DNA of 19,951 bases from Porphyromonadaceae bacterium (lineage in GTDB: Bacteria; Bacteroidota; Bacteroidia; Bacteroidales; Paludibacteraceae): assembly GCA_905372135.1 (NCBI GenBank), contig CAJPNS010000021.1, positions 1-19,951 of the forward strand, read 5' to 3'. How positions within the stretch are numbered: position 1 is the stretch's first letter; each line of letters starts with the position of its first letter. Both the position numbers and the translations under genes were made by a program. The notes under the pieces are model-generated. The model did no database searches and had not been told where the DNA came from. It was given only the letters and a program-made list of their open reading frames with translations. Shown piece after piece: positions 1-6,823 of the stretch.

Positions 1-1262
1 CGCTCGTTGATAGCGTCGACCTGAGGTTTGAGTACACGCATCTTAGCCGAGCTCATATAAGACTTGAAAGTAAGCGGCAACAACACCACCTTTATAATGA
101 TAGTAACGATAAGTATTATCAGCCCCCAACTGCTTAAGAACGAACTTAACAGGTTGAAAAGCGGTATGATGGCGTATTTATTGACCCAGCGAAATAGTGC
201 CCACCCCAGCGGTATTAACTCTTGCAAATTGGGGCGATGTGCCTTGTCGACGCTCTCGTCGTTGAAGCTCGATAGTATCTTGTATTGGTTTGGCACGAAA
301 AACATCTGCATTGCCGTAGTCTTGGCTCCCGTAGGGTCAAAGTCGATAGTGGAGTTTACGGTGAAGTGCTTCAGGTATGGCGATGTTTCGTCGTCGACAA
401 CGTCGCTTTTGAACATTGCCGTAGGGAAGTTGTTTTTATTTAACAATATGGTACTGAAAAAGTGGTCTTTCGCCGCGAACCACATAGTAGGCGTGCTCGA
501 CGACTTCATATCGTTTTTAGTATCGCTCAGGCGTTCGATATCGTTGTCGGTGTACATATAGTTGAGCGTGGCATATCGGTTTTCGGTCTTGCGGCTATTC
601 TCTTGTCGTCTTATGGTGGTCTGCCAAGCGAAATCGAGCTTGTTGGTCATCGGAGCCAGATAGCTCTGCATATTGTGGGCTGCTATATCGAAGTCGATTC
701 GGTAGCTGCCCTTCGCAATACGATAGATGAAATCGACATAACTATCCGCAGCGGGTTGCAGGCGGAGAGTTACGATAGTGTTAGTGCTGTCTTTTACGAT
801 AGGCTGCGGCACGAAAAACATCTCACGTGTCGACAGTACTCTGCTATCCGATGTCTGCAGCAATATATCGAGCGAACTCTCAGCATCGCCCTCGAATAGT
901 ACGAGCGGTTTGCCATCGTATGTCTTATAACCTTTAAGCTCAGCGTATTCGACAAACCCGCCTCGGGGCGAGAATCGAAGACGAAGCAGGTCGGTCTCGA
1001 CCTCTACCGGAGTGCTATCGCCACTCTGAGCGGCAGCGAAAAGCCCCAGTTGGGCTCTGCGTAGCGAGTCGCTTATAGTATCGACCTTGAGCTGTAACTC
1101 TTTTGCGATACCCTGTTGCTCTTGCTCTGCTTGTGAGTTACGGATAGAGTCGTTTATTCGTTGCCTTTCGGCCAATTGCTCTTTCGAGGGGCGGTTGAGG
1201 TAGTTGAATCCGATAAATATGGCTATAATCAGGACAATACCGATGATTGTTTGTTTGTTCAT
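1..1262 (-). CDS. yidC: Membrane protein insertase YidC (N-terminal part, cut by window start)
   Basis: YidC/Oxa1 insertase places proteins into the inner membrane, alone or with SecYEG. Reading the minus strand from the ATG at 1262 gives 420 codons without a stop, running off the window. The start MNKQTIIGIVLIIAIFIGFN is the usual Bacteroidota YidC opening, with membrane segment 1 at about residues 5-22. A long beta-rich periplasmic region follows. Then comes the core insertase start: WVNKYAIIPLFNLLS, a hydrophobic helix, LLPLTFKSYMSSAKMR, and LKPQVDAINE at the edge. That last block is the family signature. The missing part should contain the remaining transmembrane helices, perhaps 200 residues. 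It is a single gene on this side, with its own possible promoter at 1322-1329, about 150 bases downstream of the dehydrogenase gene. Identification is firm; only the C-terminus is unseen. Confidence 0.95.
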   Translation of the reverse strand, partial: MNKQTIIGIVLIIAIFIGFNYLNRPSKEQLAERQRINDSIRNSQAEQEQQGIAKELQLKVDTISDSLRRAQLGLFAAAQSGDSTPVEVETDLLRLRFSPRGGFVEYAELKGYKTYDGKPLVLFEGDAESSLDILLQTSDSRVLSTREMFFVPQPIVKDSTNTIVTLRLQPAADSYVDFIYRIAKGSYRIDFDIAAHNMQSYLAPMTNKLDFAWQTTIRRQENSRKTENRYATLNYMYTDNDIERLSDTKNDMKSSSTPTMWFAAKDHFFSTILLNKNNFPTAMFKSDVVDDETSPYLKHFTVNSTIDFDPTGAKTTAMQMFFVPNQYKILSSFNDESVDKAHRPNLQELIPLGWALFRWVNKYAIIPLFNLLSSFLSSWGLIILIVTIIIKVVLLPLTFKSYMSSAKMRVLKPQVDAINE

Positions 1263-1321
1263 TACTTATGTGTTGCTTAGCGTTATATTTTGTAATTCTA
1301 TATTATCAATCTTTGGGGCGA

Positions 1322-1329
1322 CAAAATTA
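1322..1329 (-). promoter_or_regulatory. Bacteroidota -7 element upstream of yidC
   Basis: TAATTTTG on the minus strand fits the TAnnTTTG consensus of the Bacteroidota housekeeping sigma factor. It lies 60 bases before the yidC ATG. The nearest TTG-type -33 box sits about 23 bases upstream, slightly too far, so this is a moderate call. Confidence 0.45.
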
Positions 1330-1410
1330 ATAAAAAAAACGGCAATCGTCGGCAAATAATATTTCACTCCCATAGAGGGCGACGACGAGCGAGTAGCCTA
1401 CTGCCGCAGG

Positions 1411-2220
1411 TCATACGATGTAAAAGATACGTACCAAAATCTCGAAAAGACGATTGGGCAACACCGTGTGTGCCGCCACCGACAGCTTTTGTATGAAGTT
1501 AGGTGCTATCAGGTAACGCAGACGAGGTGAACGTTTACGGACTATCTTAGATATCTTTCGAGCTAAATATCGCGGGTCGCCGCCGCCGCGTTCGTCTTGC
1601 TCTATATTCTTTATTACACGAGCAAACGATTCGCCGTAGTCGCTATCGTTGATAGTGGCAGCCGATACCTTACGGTTGGCAGTGAAGCCCGTATTGAAGT
1701 CGCCCGGCTCTACGATTACTACCCGTATACCAAACTGTTTGGTCTCCAGACTCAACGCCTCGGAATACGCCTCCACTGCAAACTTAGACACAGAGTAGAA
1801 ACCCTGATACGGGATAGCAAACACGCCTCCGATAGAACTTATATTTATAATAGTCCCGCTACGCTTCGCCCGCATATACGGCAATACAGCCGCACACATA
1901 CCGACTACCCCTCTGAGGTTGGTATTCATTTGCAGGTCTATCTCTTCGTCCGACGCCAACTCCGTAGCTCCGGCGATGCCTACTCCTGCGTTGTTGATTA
2001 ATACGTCGATTCTACCCTGCTCCTGCACTATAGAATCTACAACGGATTTCACTCCGTGTCGGTCGGTAACGTCGAGACGTCTGACGATAAGCCCTTCGAG
2101 GCTGAAATCGAGCTCTCGACGCGAAGTACCGTAGACTATATGTCCGTCGCCAAGCAGCCTCTCGGCGATAGCCCTGCCGAAGCCCGACGATACGCCTGTA
2201 ATGAGAATGATTTTTTGCAT
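1411..2220 (-). CDS. Short-chain dehydrogenase/reductase (SDR family)
   Basis: A 269-residue classical SDR, the usual size for the family. Visible motifs are the nucleotide-binding TGVSSGFG (residues 8-15), NNAG (76-79), a catalytic serine in INISS (about 129) and YSVSK (142-146), with the PGDFNTGF stretch after strand 6. It should be a soluble NAD(P)-dependent oxidoreductase. The substrate cannot be read from sequence. Arg34-Arg35 after strand 2 would favour NADPH. The C-terminal 60 residues (PRYLARKISKIV onward) resemble the subgroup of SDRs acting on lipid or aromatic ketones, but that is only an impression. It lies 31 bases downstream of the phosphopantetheinyl transferase gene on the same strand, so the two are probably co-transcribed. 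I did not assign fabG, because the length and C-terminus differ from FabG. Confidence 0.88.
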   Translation of the reverse strand: MQKIILITGVSSGFGRAIAERLLGDGHIVYGTSRRELDFSLEGLIVRRLDVTDRHGVKSVVDSIVQEQGRIDVLINNAGVGIAGATELASDEEIDLQMNTNLRGVVGMCAAVLPYMRAKRSGTIINISSIGGVFAIPYQGFYSVSKFAVEAYSEALSLETKQFGIRVVIVEPGDFNTGFTANRKVSAATINDSDYGESFARVIKNIEQDERGGGDPRYLARKISKIVRKRSPRLRYLIAPNFIQKLSVAAHTVLPNRLFEILVRIFYIV

Positions 2221-2251
2221 ATTTACGGTCTGTTTATCTGAGTATTTGTCT

Positions 2252-2899
2252 TTATGTTGTTCGGTTATTGTCCATTACCGTCCATACCTTACACACTTCG
2301 GGCTCTATTCGGTATCGGAGATGAAACGTGGTCTTGTCTTTAGTAGCAGTCTCAAGAGCCTCTATCGTTCCTTCGAGGTAAGGCACGAATGGCGATATGG
2401 TTATCTGCTCTATTATATTCGATGGTTTGGTAGGCATTACCTTGTATATTGCCTCCTTGACGCTCCACATAATGGCGAGGTGTACTCGTGCATTGTCGTG
2501 TTCGACGAAAGCCTGCTCGCCTTCGGAGAGAAACTTATCTTTCACCCTCACTGCTTTGTCGCTGATACGCTCCACGTCGATACCTACTCTATACGTAGGG
2601 TTGAGAACGATACCTACGTACTCTCTGGTATGAGTAATACTAATATAATAAGAACCATCGTCCAAATAGGGCTCGCCGCTATCTTTATATCCGATAGTAG
2701 CATCTGTCTCTACCAGAGTATGAAGCAATAGACGCACCGCTACAAACTCCAATCGACGCTTGTCGCTTTTGAAACTCATTGCCTGCACTTGTCGCTGCAA
2801 ATCGGGAGTAGCCATCGACAGAAGCTCCTCTAAGGTCTCTTCTATCTTCCAGAACCCCAATATAGTGCCATCGTCAAATATATCTTTGCTTTGCAACAT
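2252..2899 (-). CDS. 4'-phosphopantetheinyl transferase superfamily protein (Sfp/HetI-like)
   Basis: Transfers the phosphopantetheine arm of CoA to a serine of acyl or peptidyl carrier proteins. The 215-residue product has the superfamily hallmarks: SITHTREYVG (about residues 88-97), GIDVE (106-110, magnesium ligands Asp108 and Glu110) and WSVKEAIYK (145-153). The length matches the Sfp class rather than the about 125-residue AcpS. The open frame extends upstream to 3091, but I chose the ATG at 2899. The -7 element TAACTTTG at 2930-2937 lies between the two possible starts, and the upstream extension is low-complexity and unlike the family. No other AcpS is visible here, so it may be the general holo-ACP synthase or may serve a specialised carrier protein. 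It is probably the first gene of a two-gene unit with the SDR. Confidence 0.88.
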   Translation of the reverse strand: MLQSKDIFDDGTILGFWKIEETLEELLSMATPDLQRQVQAMSFKSDKRRLEFVAVRLLLHTLVETDATIGYKDSGEPYLDDGSYYISITHTREYVGIVLNPTYRVGIDVERISDKAVRVKDKFLSEGEQAFVEHDNARVHLAIMWSVKEAIYKVMPTKPSNIIEQITISPFVPYLEGTIEALETATKDKTTFHLRYRIEPEVCKVWTVMDNNRTT

Positions 2900-2929
2900 T
2901 CGAGAAAAACGATTATAAATTAGTTCGTG

Positions 2930-2937
2930 CAAAGTTA
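2930..2937 (-). promoter_or_regulatory. Promoter -7 element for the phosphopantetheinyl transferase/SDR unit
   Basis: TAACTTTG, followed by C as is usual in this phylum, lies 30 bases before the chosen ATG at 2899 and implies a leader of roughly 25 bases. No clear -33 TTG is present at the standard distance. The element supports the short start of the downstream gene. The 13-base string GCAAAGTTAGTAC around it (2929-2941, plus strand) recurs exactly at 16030-16042 in front of the RluB gene. Confidence 0.6.
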
Positions 2938-3066
2938 GTACAAAAAAATCGATAACCACAGAAACCGACAATGTTCCAACCAAAGACAATCTACAACAAC
3001 ATTTAACAATCAATCGGATACGCCTATAAGCTAAAAGTGTTTTTCGTGAGCAATTATTTTTTTTCG

Positions 3067-3074
3067 TACCTTTG
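3067..3074 (+). promoter_or_regulatory. Promoter -7 element for the YgjV-like/TonB receptor/rsmD run
   Basis: TACCTTTG followed by C matches TAnnTTTG. It lies 32 bases before the ATG at 3106 and faces away from the minus-strand promoter at 2930-2937, so this intergenic region is divergent. The -33 region is T-rich without a clean TTTG. Confidence 0.6.
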
Positions 3075-3105
3075 CAATCGCAATTTTTCAAAAAAACGTT
3101 TGTCG

Positions 3106-3336
3106 ATGACAGATACTCTCATAATCATATCGGGTTGGCTCGCTCCTACTTTTGTGATACTAAGTTTCTTGCTGAAAAAGATAAAATATATACGCATGGT
3201 CAATCTCGTTGGCTGTCTGTTTTTTGTGCTTTATGGTATTCTAAAAGGCTTTTTGCTACCTGTCATCGTCCCTAACGGTATTTTAGCCTGTGTGCAGGTC
3301 TATTTTCTTGTACGTGGCGAGAAAAAGACCGATTAA
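3106..3336 (+). CDS. Small integral membrane protein, YgjV-like
   Basis: A 76-residue, very hydrophobic protein with about three membrane segments: residues 4-23, 32-50 and 54-70. The pattern is GWLAPTFVILSFLLKKIKYIRMVN, then LVGCLFFVLYGI, then a proline and an NGILACVQVYFLV helix. It resembles small Bacteroidota proteins related to the YgjV inner-membrane family, which are often mis-annotated in databases. No function is established. The frame is open upstream to 3037, but the promoter element at 3067-3074 makes the ATG at 3106 the plausible start. The stop is only 25 bases before the TonB-dependent receptor, so co-transcription is likely. The family name rests on pattern resemblance alone. 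Confidence 0.7.
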   Translation: MTDTLIIISGWLAPTFVILSFLLKKIKYIRMVNLVGCLFFVLYGILKGFLLPVIVPNGILACVQVYFLVRGEKKTD

Positions 3337-3361
3337 GTTATTAATAATATTATAGCATTTT

Positions 3362-5617
3362 ATGTATAAAAAAATACTTGTAATAACTATTTGTTTGCTT
3401 GCGACTTATAGTTTATGGGCTGGTAACGATAACGATACCGTCAACGTACAGACGCTCGAAGAGGTGTCGGTGGTTTCTACCCGCAATGCCGATGGCAACA
3501 ACTTGTCGGCAAGTAATATAGGCAGCAGTCGGCTCACGGAGCAAAATTTCGGGCAGAATCTGCCTTTTTTGCTTTCGACGGTACCTTCGCTCGTAACCAC
3601 CTCCGATGACGGTTTGGGTGTGGGATATACTTATTTCCGCATACGCGGTACAGACCATACACGTATCAATATGACAGTCAATGGTATACCCCTCAACGAT
3701 TCTGAGAGCCAGACGGTGTTTTGGGTGAATATGACCGATTTTGCCTCGAGCCTGAAAAGCGTTCAGGTACAGCGTGGTGTAGGTACATCGACCAACGGTT
3801 CGGCTGCCTTTGGAGCAAGCGTCAATATGCAGACTGCCGGTGTTGCGGAGAGTCCTTATGCCACGGTCGGCTTCAATGGTGGTATGTACAATACTCTGCG
3901 TGAGGTAGTCAAAGTCGGTACAGGCGTAATGCCTTCTCGCTTTGTCTTCGATGCCAAGTTCTCGAAAGTCAATTCCGACGGTTACCTCGAGCGTGCTTTT
4001 AGCGACCTTTACTCGTACAGTGCTTCGGCGGGTTATGTCGGAACAAACAGTATGGTGAAACTTATCGTGTTTGGAGGCAAAGAGAAAACCTATATGGCTT
4101 GGGACGGTATCGGTAAGAAGCAGCTTGCCGCCAACAGACGCTTCAACCCCGCAGGAGCAGACTACGACGAAAGCGGCAATATCGTAGGGTTCTACGACAA
4201 CCAGACGGATAACTACCGACAAAACCATATACAACTGCACTTCTCGCATTTTTTTATGCCCGAACTGTCGATGAATGCGGCTCTGCATTACACTAAAGGT
4301 TCGGGTTATTACGAGCAGTTCAAAGACAATGCCAAGCTGAAAAGCTATAACCTATCGGAAAAAGTAGTCGTCGACGGTAAGGAGGTGAATATAAAGCGAA
4401 CGGATATAGTACGTCGCAAAAACCTCGACAACGACTTCTTCGGCGGCGTATGGTCGCTCAATTATGTGCAAGACGCTTTTGACCTCCACTTCGGCGGTGC
4501 ACTCAACAGATACGACGGTGCTCATTTCGGCAATGTCATCTTTGCCCGAAACTATCCGCTGCCGCTCAAAGACTTCGAATATTACCGTAATAACGGGCAG
4601 AAAACCGACGGAAACGTGTATCTGAAAGGGGCTTATCGTCTCGAGAGGTGGCTGTCGATATTCGGCGACTTGCAGTATCGGTATGTAGGCTACACAATAT
4701 CGGGTATCAACGACCAAGGACTCAAGCCTATCGAAGTCAGTCGTCGGTATCACTTCTTCAACCCCAAAGCGGGTATTGCTTACTCACAAGGCGGGCATAA
4801 TGCCTACGCCTCTTTTGCCATTGCCAATCGTGAACCGTCGCGAAGCAACTTCACCGAAGCGGGTGCAAACGACGTCCCGCTACCCGAAAGACTCTTCGAT
4901 TACGAACTCGGTTACAATCTGGTACGAGACCGTTTTAGTATCGGCGCCAATCTGTATTTTATGAATTACAAAAATCAGCTTGTATTGACGGGTAAATACT
5001 CCGACACAGGAGCCTATCTTACTCAAAATGTGGAGAAGAGCTATCGTACAGGAATAGAGATTGTCGGCGGTGTCCGTATATTCGACTGGCTTAGCTGGGA
5101 CGCCAATATCACTCTGAGTAGAAATAAGATAATAGACTTCTCCGATTGGTTCGATGTATACGAATACGACCCTGCCACGCAACAATCCGATTGGAAAGAC
5201 AACGTAAAGACCGACATCGGTACGACCGATATTTCTTTCTCTCCATCGATAACCGCAGGCAGCCGAATAAGTATCTCGTACAAAGGATTTGGAGCTGATG
5301 TTCACACTACTGTCGTTGGCAGTCAGTATCTTAGCAACGTGATGAACAAAGATGCGAGTCTGCCCGCATATTCGTTTACCAATGTAGTCCTCTCCTACAA
5401 GTTGCCGGTCGGCAATATCGCCAGAAATATTACTTTTTCGGTTACGGCAAACAATGTTTTCAACTCATTGTTTGTCTCGAACGGAGGGGCTATCGGTTCG
5501 TTTGTCTTCGACAAAGGCGAGGCACACGATTACTCTATGGCAAGGCTGCAGTATACTCCTTGGTTTTATGCTCAGGCAGGATTCAATATACACGGCGGCG
5601 TAACGGTCGATTTTTGA
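3362..5617 (+). CDS. TonB-dependent outer-membrane receptor
   Basis: A 751-residue outer-membrane active-transport barrel energised by TonB-ExbB-ExbD. Residues 1-20 form a signal peptide ending LWA. A TonB-box-like stretch, TLEEVSVVSTR, is at 31-41. The plug domain is at about 55-160, with YFRIRGTDHTRINMTVNGIPLND (split by eye around residues 91-113) and VQVQRGVGTSTNGSAAFGASVNM. The 22-strand barrel fills the remainder and ends in GGVTVDF with the terminal aromatic. There is no CarboxypepD-regulatory domain and no SusD partner, so it is not a SusCD glycan importer. The plug wording is closest to iron-chelate or FecA-like receptors of Bacteroidota. The ligand is not identifiable. It sits between the small membrane protein (25 bases upstream) and rsmD (15 bases downstream), with no iron-uptake neighbours. 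Confidence 0.92.
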   Translation: MYKKILVITICLLATYSLWAGNDNDTVNVQTLEEVSVVSTRNADGNNLSASNIGSSRLTEQNFGQNLPFLLSTVPSLVTTSDDGLGVGYTYFRIRGTDHTRINMTVNGIPLNDSESQTVFWVNMTDFASSLKSVQVQRGVGTSTNGSAAFGASVNMQTAGVAESPYATVGFNGGMYNTLREVVKVGTGVMPSRFVFDAKFSKVNSDGYLERAFSDLYSYSASAGYVGTNSMVKLIVFGGKEKTYMAWDGIGKKQLAANRRFNPAGADYDESGNIVGFYDNQTDNYRQNHIQLHFSHFFMPELSMNAALHYTKGSGYYEQFKDNAKLKSYNLSEKVVVDGKEVNIKRTDIVRRKNLDNDFFGGVWSLNYVQDAFDLHFGGALNRYDGAHFGNVIFARNYPLPLKDFEYYRNNGQKTDGNVYLKGAYRLERWLSIFGDLQYRYVGYTISGINDQGLKPIEVSRRYHFFNPKAGIAYSQGGHNAYASFAIANREPSRSNFTEAGANDVPLPERLFDYELGYNLVRDRFSIGANLYFMNYKNQLVLTGKYSDTGAYLTQNVEKSYRTGIEIVGGVRIFDWLSWDANITLSRNKIIDFSDWFDVYEYDPATQQSDWKDNVKTDIGTTDISFSPSITAGSRISISYKGFGADVHTTVVGSQYLSNVMNKDASLPAYSFTNVVLSYKLPVGNIARNITFSVTANNVFNSLFVSNGGAIGSFVFDKGEAHDYSMARLQYTPWFYAQAGFNIHGGVTVDF

Positions 5618-5632
5618 AAAAACTCTCGGATA

Positions 5633-6166
5633 ATGCGCATAGTAAGCGGTAAATTTAAGGGAATACGTTTCGAACCGCCGCGAGATATTACGGCTCGCCC
5701 CACGACAGACTTTGCCAAAGAGAGTCTTTTCAATATTCTCGATAATATCATCGATTTCGACGGCATACGGGTGCTCGACCTCTTTGCAGGTACGGGCAGT
5801 ATAAGTTACGAATTCGTCTCTCGTGGAGCACGTTCGGTGACAGATATAGAGATGAATACCAGACAGATATACTTTATCAAGAAAACCTGCACCAAACTTA
5901 AGATAGACAATCTACACGTGTATCGTAGCGATGTTTTCAAATACATTGCCAAGTGTAGCGAACGCTACGATGTCGTCTTTGCCGACCCGCCTTATCAGAT
6001 GAACAATATAGATGAGCTGCTTGCTGCCGTCATCGGTAATCGTCTGTTGACAGACGACGGTATATTTATCCTCGAACATAACAGACACCACTCTTTTGAC
6101 GACCATCCGAACCTGATAGACAGCCGTAAGTACGGCAATGTACATTTCAGTCTGTTTCGGGCGTAG
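5633..6166 (+). CDS. rsmD: 16S rRNA (guanine966-N2)-methyltransferase RsmD
   Basis: Methylates the exocyclic amine of G966 in helix 31 of 16S rRNA using S-adenosylmethionine. The 177-residue protein opens with MRIVSGKFKG and continues with RPTTDFAKESLFNIL, the family's N-terminal signature. It has the SAM-binding LDLFAGTGS (residues 48-56) and the catalytic DPPY (118-121), where the N6/N2-methylase motif IV is expected. Length and motif spacing are normal for RsmD. It starts 15 bases after the TonB receptor stop, so it is probably expressed as the last gene of that run, an odd pairing of a housekeeping rRNA enzyme with an outer-membrane receptor. A weak hairpin plus T-run follows at 6177-6209. 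Confidence 0.93.
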   Translation: MRIVSGKFKGIRFEPPRDITARPTTDFAKESLFNILDNIIDFDGIRVLDLFAGTGSISYEFVSRGARSVTDIEMNTRQIYFIKKTCTKLKIDNLHVYRSDVFKYIAKCSERYDVVFADPPYQMNNIDELLAAVIGNRLLTDDGIFILEHNRHHSFDDHPNLIDSRKYGNVHFSLFRA

Positions 6167-6176
6167 TGTGAAAAAC

Positions 6177-6209
6177 GGCGATTTTCTTTCGAGAGTCGCT
6201 ATTTTTTTT
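6177..6209 (+). terminator. Possible weak terminator after rsmD
   Basis: GGCGA and TCGCT arms enclose a 14-base loop that can itself pair weakly, followed by ATTTTTTTT. The stem is only about five pairs, so efficiency is doubtful. Beyond it, 6210-6350 is AT-rich with nothing else recognisable. Confidence 0.4.
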
Positions 6210-6329
6210 ACAAAATCAATATTAATAGTTGCGATTCGATAAGCTGTTGTTTTATAGTAACTTAATAAATCGAATATGTTAACAAAGTATAAATCTTTGC
6301 GGCTTGTGTAATATTTTTAGTTCTATGTG

Positions 6330-6360
6330 TTGCATAGTAGTGGAAAATGTATTACTTTTG
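6330..6360 (+). promoter_or_regulatory. Promoter for the PadR / PspC gene pair
   Basis: TTG at 6330-6332 and TACTTTTG at 6353-6360 are separated by exactly 20 bases, the standard Bacteroidota -33/-7 arrangement. The ATG of the PadR gene is 76 bases downstream, which leaves about 70 bases of leader and room for an operator. The core TACTTTTGCA recurs in front of the outer-membrane barrel gene at 8637-8646. Confidence 0.7.
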
Positions 6361-6436
6361 CAAAAAATAATAGTACTGTTATTGAAAGTAGAAGTATAAT
6401 TTATTTATCAACCTTACAAATTTAATTAGTATAACG

Positions 6437-6763
6437 ATGAATATAGAAAACATTAAATCGCAAATGCGCAAGGGAGTATTGGAGTATTGCATACTGCTGA
6501 TACTGAAAAATAAGGAAGCGTATGCGTCGGATATCATCAGGATACTGCAAGAGATAGACCTGATAGTGGTCGAAGGGACGCTATATCCGATGCTGACGCG
6601 CTTGAAAAACGATAACCTGCTGTCGTATCAGTGGGTGGAATCGACTCAGGGACCGCCGCGTAAGTATTACACCATTACCGAAGAGGGCAATAAGTTTCTG
6701 CTCGAACTCGAACGGGCGTGGGGAGAACTCAATCAAACACTCGAAACTCTGAAAAACAGTTGA
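6437..6763 (+). CDS. PadR-family transcriptional regulator
   Basis: A 108-residue winged-helix repressor of the short PadR type. The N-terminus carries the family pattern: QMRKGVLEYCILLIL, then AYASDIIRILQE, the recognition-helix region VVEGTLYPMLTRLKNDNLLSYQW, and the wing SQGPPRKYYTITEEGNKFL, followed by a short C-terminal dimerisation helix (residues about 90-105). PadR proteins usually repress a neighbouring gene and sometimes themselves. Here the next gene encodes a protein with a HAAS-like N-terminal domain, a domain class repeatedly found next to PadR genes. The 60-base gap to that gene and the shared strand suggest one transcript. The long leader upstream is where an operator would lie, but I could not identify an inverted repeat there with confidence. 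Confidence 0.92.
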   Translation: MNIENIKSQMRKGVLEYCILLILKNKEAYASDIIRILQEIDLIVVEGTLYPMLTRLKNDNLLSYQWVESTQGPPRKYYTITEEGNKFLLELERAWGELNQTLETLKNS

Positions 6764-6823
6764 AACAATGAATCTTTATAACAGAGAAAATAAATTTAAG
6801 AACAAAATAAAATTCAATATAGT

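Noticed and set aside
64..899. Two overlapping plus-strand open frames over the first 900 bases
   Set aside because: They are shadows of yidC on the minus strand, whose translation matches the insertase signature throughout.
2900..3091. N-terminal extension of the phosphopantetheinyl transferase to 3091
   Set aside because: It crosses the -7 element at 2930-2937, has a Cys/Arg-rich low-complexity sequence and goes beyond the family's N-terminus.
3413..4288. 291-residue minus-strand open frame within the TonB receptor gene
   Set aside because: It is antisense to a clear receptor coding sequence and has no family features; long antisense frames are common in this codon usage.
6210..6329. tRNA or small RNA gene in the AT-rich gap before the PadR promoter
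   Set aside because: No cloverleaf, TTCGA-type T-loop with CCA, or stable hairpin could be found by eye.
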